NCBI GenBank assembly: GCA_004347955.1
Contig: QNVH01000018.1
Location: 8,304-17,260, forward strand
Source: Thermoproteota archaeon
Lineage (GTDB): Archaea; Thermoproteota; Methanomethylicia; Methanomethylicales; Methanomethylicaceae
Direction of reading: 5' to 3'
Length of the DNA stretch: 8,957 nt
Made by a program: the position numbers and the translations under genes. The notes under the pieces were generated by a model. It searched no databases. It saw only the letters and a list, made by a program, of their open reading frames with translations, and was not told the DNA's origin. This document shows, piece after piece, positions 6,385 to 8,957 of this stretch (its first letter is position 1; each line of letters opens with the position of its first letter).

Positions 6385-7593
6385 TCACTTGTTCAGGAAG
6401 GCGAGCATCCTCGGGTCCTCCTGGAGCGCCTCCCTGAGGTTCGTCGTTGGGATGCACAGGTTGACTACTTTGGTCCTCCCGTACCTCCCCTTGCTGACCA
6501 CCTTGGCGGTCGCTATGCCGAGCATGTCCAGCTCGTTTATGAGGTCGCTTATCCTCCTCTGCGTCAGGGGCTCCAGACCAAAGTTCTTCACCACACTGCA
6601 GTAGAGCTCGTAAAGCTCCCCGGTCACGGAGTTCCTCCCCTTGCTCTTCTCCAGGAGGTAGAGGCTCAGTATCAGTATCCTCGAGTGGAGCGGCATGGTC
6701 CTTATGACCTCGACGACCCTGTCCTTCTCGACCTCCTTCTGAGCCTTCCTGACGTGCTCCTCGGTCACCTTGTCGTCCCCCGCCCTCTCGGCAAGCTCCC
6801 CCGCCACCCTGAGGAGGTCCAGCGCCCTCCTGGCGTCCCCGTGCTCCTTGGCAGCCAGCGCGGCGCAGAGCTTAATCACTTGGGGCTCTATAACGCCCCT
6901 CACGAAAGCCCCATCTGCCCTCTTCTTCAATATGTCCTCCAGCTCCAGCGCGTTGTATGGGGGGAAGACGAGCTCCTCCTCCCCAAGGCTGCTCCTGACC
7001 CTCGGGTCCAGGTACTCTGTGAACTTCAGGTCGTTTGTGATCCCCACTATGGATACCCTCGCCCTGCTAAGCTGGTTGTTTATTCTTGTCAAATCATAAA
7101 GTATCTTATCTCCGGTCTTCTTGACGAGCGAGTCAACCTCGTCCAGTATGACGAACATGGAGCTGCTATTGGAGTCCAATATCTTCACGAACCTCCTGAA
7201 GACCTCTGATGTGGAGAGCCCTGTGAACGGGACCCTTGCGTCTATCGCCTCACAAAGGTCTGCAAGGACCCTGTAGTTCGTGTCGTCGTGCTTGCAGTTT
7301 ATGTAGGCTATGTTGAGGGCTATCCCCTTCTTCTTGCCCTCCTGGCTGATCTTGTTGAGCACATACTTCGTAACAGCTGTCTTGCCGGTCCCGGGTACCC
7401 CATAAATGAAGACATTCGAAGGTCTAGACCCCCTGAGGGCCGGTGCTAGGGTCTCGGCGAGCCTGAATATCTGCGTCTCCCTGTGGGGCAGATCCTCTGG
7501 AACGTAGTCCGGTCTCAAAAGATCCCTGTTCACGAAGATCTTCGCGCTCAAAACCCTCTTGAACAGGTCATCCAGAAAGTCCCCTTTTTCCAT
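6385..7593 (-). CDS. orc1: Orc1/Cdc6 replication initiator ATPase
   Basis: A 402-residue AAA+ protein that binds archaeal origins and loads the MCM helicase. Visible are Walker A GVPGTGKT (65-72), Walker B VILDEVD (148-154), sensor 1 GITND (184-188), DPRVRSSL with the arginine-finger region (196-203) and sensor 2 HGDARRALDLLR (251-262). The C-terminal winged helix runs from about 300 to 390 and includes LTQRRISDLINELDMLG. All motifs are intact and the length is normal. ATG 7593 is chosen: it begins the conserved MxxGDFLDDLF region and follows GGAGGAGAT at SD distance. A longer frame to 7728 crosses the promoter and enters the divergent gene. Placement beside a repeat-rich gap fits the usual orc1-next-to-origin arrangement. 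Confidence 0.96.
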   Translation of the reverse strand: MEKGDFLDDLFKRVLSAKIFVNRDLLRPDYVPEDLPHRETQIFRLAETLAPALRGSRPSNVFIYGVPGTGKTAVTKYVLNKISQEGKKKGIALNIAYINCKHDDTNYRVLADLCEAIDARVPFTGLSTSEVFRRFVKILDSNSSSMFVILDEVDSLVKKTGDKILYDLTRINNQLSRARVSIVGITNDLKFTEYLDPRVRSSLGEEELVFPPYNALELEDILKKRADGAFVRGVIEPQVIKLCAALAAKEHGDARRALDLLRVAGELAERAGDDKVTEEHVRKAQKEVEKDRVVEVIRTMPLHSRILILSLYLLEKSKGRNSVTGELYELYCSVVKNFGLEPLTQRRISDLINELDMLGIATAKVVSKGRYGRTKVVNLCIPTTNLREALQEDPRMLAFLNK

Positions 7594-7607
7594 ATTAATC
7601 TTATCTC

Positions 7608-7667
7608 CTCCAGAGGATGCACTAGAAATAGGGGTCTCTGGAGAGATATATAAGTCTCTGTCTCCAG
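7608..7667. repeat. CTCCAGAG repeats in the orc1/MFS divergent promoter
   Basis: CTCCAGAG (7608-7615), its exact inverse CTCTGGAG (7636-7643) and a shorter CTCCAG (7662-7667) are spaced about one site per 25-28 bases and bracket the TATA box. The first overlaps the orc1 ribosome-binding site. A GGGG run (7631-7634) follows the first copy, loosely recalling the dyad plus G-run layout of archaeal origin recognition boxes, but with wider spacing than the consensus I know. These may be Orc1 boxes, an operator for autoregulation, or both. Confidence 0.5.
7646..7654. promoter_or_regulatory. TATA box shared by orc1 and the MFS gene
   Basis: ATATATAAG reads as a TATA box on both strands. On the plus strand, purine-rich GGAGAG precedes it as a BRE-like element and the expected start (about 7675) lies 10 bases before ATG 7686. 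On the minus strand the expected start (about 7625) gives a roughly 30-nt orc1 leader with the GGAGGAG site. No second TATA-like box is present in the 92-bp gap. Confidence 0.6.
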
Positions 7668-7685
7668 CAATTGGCACAACAAGGG

Positions 7686-8843
7686 ATGCGTATGATATCT
7701 TACGCCTGGCGCCTGAACATCGCAACAATGCTTTTCTTCATGCTAATCCAGGTGGTCGTGCCGCTGATACCGAGGTACGCTTTGGTCATAGGCGCCCAGC
7801 CATTCCTCATCGGTCTCGCAGTCTCGAGCGTATCCATAACTGCAATAATATTCAGACCGATAGGCGGGCTCCTCAGCGACAGATGGTCCAGGAGGAACCT
7901 GATGCTCTTGGGTCTAATCATAGGCTCGTGCTCCTATACCATCCTCTTCCTATCAAAGGACATCACAACCATAATGATCTCCAGGCTGCTGGAGGGCGTA
8001 GCTGTCGCATCATTCGTTCCCTCCTCCATCGCCAGCGCCATAGACAGCGCACCTGAGGGTAGGGTCGGCGAGGCTCTCGGGTGGAGGAGCCTGATGATAG
8101 GCATCGGCTTTTCGGTCGGTCCAGCCCTCGGCGGCTTCCTCTCCGAGCTGTTCGGCTATGTGACGACCTTCGGGATAACCGCAGCCTCAATACTCGCCCT
8201 GACCCCCTTAATACTCTCCACAGGGAGAGAGCCGCCCCACCAGAGGTCAGGATCCTCCTTCGCCGGACTCAGGGACGGGAGGTTTCTGCTCGCCCTGGCA
8301 AGCCTCATAATCTACGCCCTGGCTTGGATGGGTCTCCTGACCTTCCTGTCGGCCTACTTGAAGCTCCTTGGCTACGGGGACTTGGAGATAGGTCTCTTCG
8401 TCTCCATCCAAGCCATCGCGAGCCTCTCCATCAGGGTCATGGCTGGCAGGGCTTCCGACAAGAACCCGAGGCTCATGACTTCGATCGGGCTATTCTTCAT
8501 CTCCTTCTCCTTCCTCGCGGTCTACATCTTTGAGGTCCCGCCCCTCCTCTACATCGCCTCGCTAATCTTTGGCATAGGCGTAGGGTTCTTCGTTCCCGGG
8601 TCACAGACGCTCGCGCTCGCCAAATCCCCGCCGAACAGCAGGGGCTTCCTGTCCAGCATATACACCATGGGGATGGACGTTGGCAACCTCGGGGGACCAA
8701 TAATCTTCGGAGCGGTGATAGAGGCATACGGAAGCTACCAGACCGCCTTCGCCATAGCCCCCGTTCTGCCCTTTCTTTCGGCTGTGCTTGTGCTCTTTGC
8801 CCCTTTGAGTGAGGACCGCGCCAGACCTCGTAATGCTGACTGA
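7686..8843 (+). CDS. Major facilitator superfamily transporter
   Basis: A 385-residue, strongly hydrophobic protein with about 12 predicted membrane helices in two six-helix halves. The first half carries MFS motif A between helices 2 and 3 as GLLSDRWSRR (61-70); the second half has its pseudo-repeat AGRASDKNPR. RLLEGVAVASFVPS and GFSVGPALGGFL resemble motifs B and C, the latter typical of drug:H+ antiporters, so export of a small molecule is possible. The substrate cannot be told. ATG 7686 is chosen over TTG 7671, which lies at or before the expected transcription start; ATG 7692 is also possible. It diverges from orc1 and shares its promoter gap. It stands alone, with the next promoter-like element 60 bases after its stop. 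Confidence 0.9.
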   Translation: MRMISYAWRLNIATMLFFMLIQVVVPLIPRYALVIGAQPFLIGLAVSSVSITAIIFRPIGGLLSDRWSRRNLMLLGLIIGSCSYTILFLSKDITTIMISRLLEGVAVASFVPSSIASAIDSAPEGRVGEALGWRSLMIGIGFSVGPALGGFLSELFGYVTTFGITAASILALTPLILSTGREPPHQRSGSSFAGLRDGRFLLALASLIIYALAWMGLLTFLSAYLKLLGYGDLEIGLFVSIQAIASLSIRVMAGRASDKNPRLMTSIGLFFISFSFLAVYIFEVPPLLYIASLIFGIGVGFFVPGSQTLALAKSPPNSRGFLSSIYTMGMDVGNLGGPIIFGAVIEAYGSYQTAFAIAPVLPFLSAVLVLFAPLSEDRARPRNAD

Positions 8844-8845
8844 GG

Positions 8846-8860
8846 AAAAAAGGTCTCTGG
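8846..8860 (+). repeat. Intergenic repeat AAAAAAGGTCTCTGG, copy 2
   Basis: This is an exact copy of 2906-2920, in the same orientation, starting three bases after the MFS stop and about 43 bases upstream of the next TATA-like element. On the minus strand it presents T6, so a role as a terminator for leftward transcription is also possible. Confidence 0.55.
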
Positions 8861-8902
8861 ATCTCCTATCTGCCAAAAGCGCCCGCACCCTCCAAAAAGG
8901 CA

Positions 8903-8912
8903 TTTAAGTATA
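8903..8912 (+). promoter_or_regulatory. Possible TATA box for a gene leaving the window
   Basis: TTTAAGTATA lies in an AT-rich stretch after the MFS gene; a second candidate, TTTTATAC, follows at about 8914-8921. The expected start lies near 8930-8942, just before the possible reading frame at the window edge. Confidence 0.45.
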
Positions 8913-8932
8913 CTTTTATACTGGTGGAAAAT

Positions 8933-8957
8933 TTGTCAGCAACAGTGAAGATAGAAA
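8933..8957 (+). CDS. Possible start of an unidentified gene (cut by window)
   Basis: TTG at 8933 is preceded by GGTGG at a five-base spacing and opens a frame reading M-S-A-T-V-K-I-E to the window edge; GTG 8945 is an alternative in the same frame. The TATA-like elements just upstream support a gene here. Eight codons are too few to name a product. Confidence 0.35.

Noticed and set aside
6004..7209. Plus-strand open frame of 401 codons across DUF99 and orc1
   Set aside because: It is the antisense shadow of two well-supported genes, with low-complexity Leu/Pro/Arg/Ser composition and no recognisable motif.
7594..7728. N-terminal extension of Orc1 to a start at 7728
   Set aside because: The extra 45 codons cross the shared TATA box and the MFS start, and do not resemble an Orc1 N-terminus; ATG 7593 has an SD.
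1..8957. CRISPR array, insertion sequence, prophage or toxin-antitoxin module
   Set aside because: I saw no regular repeat-spacer pattern, transposase motif, terminal inverted repeats or paired small toxin/antitoxin genes on either strand.

Overview
The window is archaeal. It carries a DNA polymerase D small subunit (DP1), an Orc1/Cdc6 initiator, a DUF99 protein, an AbrB-PhoU fusion regulator and a tRNA gene whose intron folds into a bulge-helix-bulge splice motif. TATA-like boxes precede several genes. PolD argues against Crenarchaeota in the strict sense. It fits a non-crenarchaeal TACK lineage (Bathyarchaeia, Korarchaeia, Methanomethylicia or similar), an Asgard archaeon or a euryarchaeon. 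The sequence is moderately GC-rich with AT-rich intergenic gaps. The exact lineage cannot be read by eye.

Layout. (1) 1-1300, plus strand: the 3' part of pstB overlaps phoU by four bases; this is the end of a phosphate-uptake (Pst) operon. (2) 1344-1445, minus strand: tRNA-Ser(UGA) with a 17-nt intron. (3) 1567-2834, minus strand: speD and speE overlap and form a polyamine operon behind a clear TATA box. SpeE closely resembles the agmatine-type aminopropyltransferase of Thermus, so the likely route is agmatine to N1-aminopropylagmatine to spermidine. (4) 3030-4016, minus strand: an AbrB-PhoU fusion, probably the regulator linked to phosphate uptake. (5) 4234-5706, plus strand: DP1, converging on DUF99. 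(6) 5811-7593, minus strand: orc1/cdc6 followed 16 nt later by a DUF99 gene, probably co-transcribed. (7) 7686-8843, plus strand: an MFS transporter diverging from orc1. (8) 8844-8957: a promoter-like stretch and perhaps the first codons of another plus-strand gene.

Two themes stand out. The left part is phosphate homeostasis (PstB plus two PhoU-domain proteins) interrupted by polyamine synthesis. The right part is replication and DNA maintenance (DP1, DUF99, Orc1). The 92-bp gap upstream of orc1 is the most structured non-coding stretch. It has one TATA box usable in both directions, flanked by CTCCAGAG/CTCTGGAG repeats that could be initiator or repressor sites. A 15-bp sequence, AAAAAAGGTCTCTGG, occurs exactly in two other gaps, and its 9-bp core lies in the orc1 gap.

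I found no CRISPR array, insertion sequence, toxin-antitoxin pair or clear novel system. No stretch over 300 bases lacks a gene; the longest gap (4017-4233) holds only promoter-like sequence.
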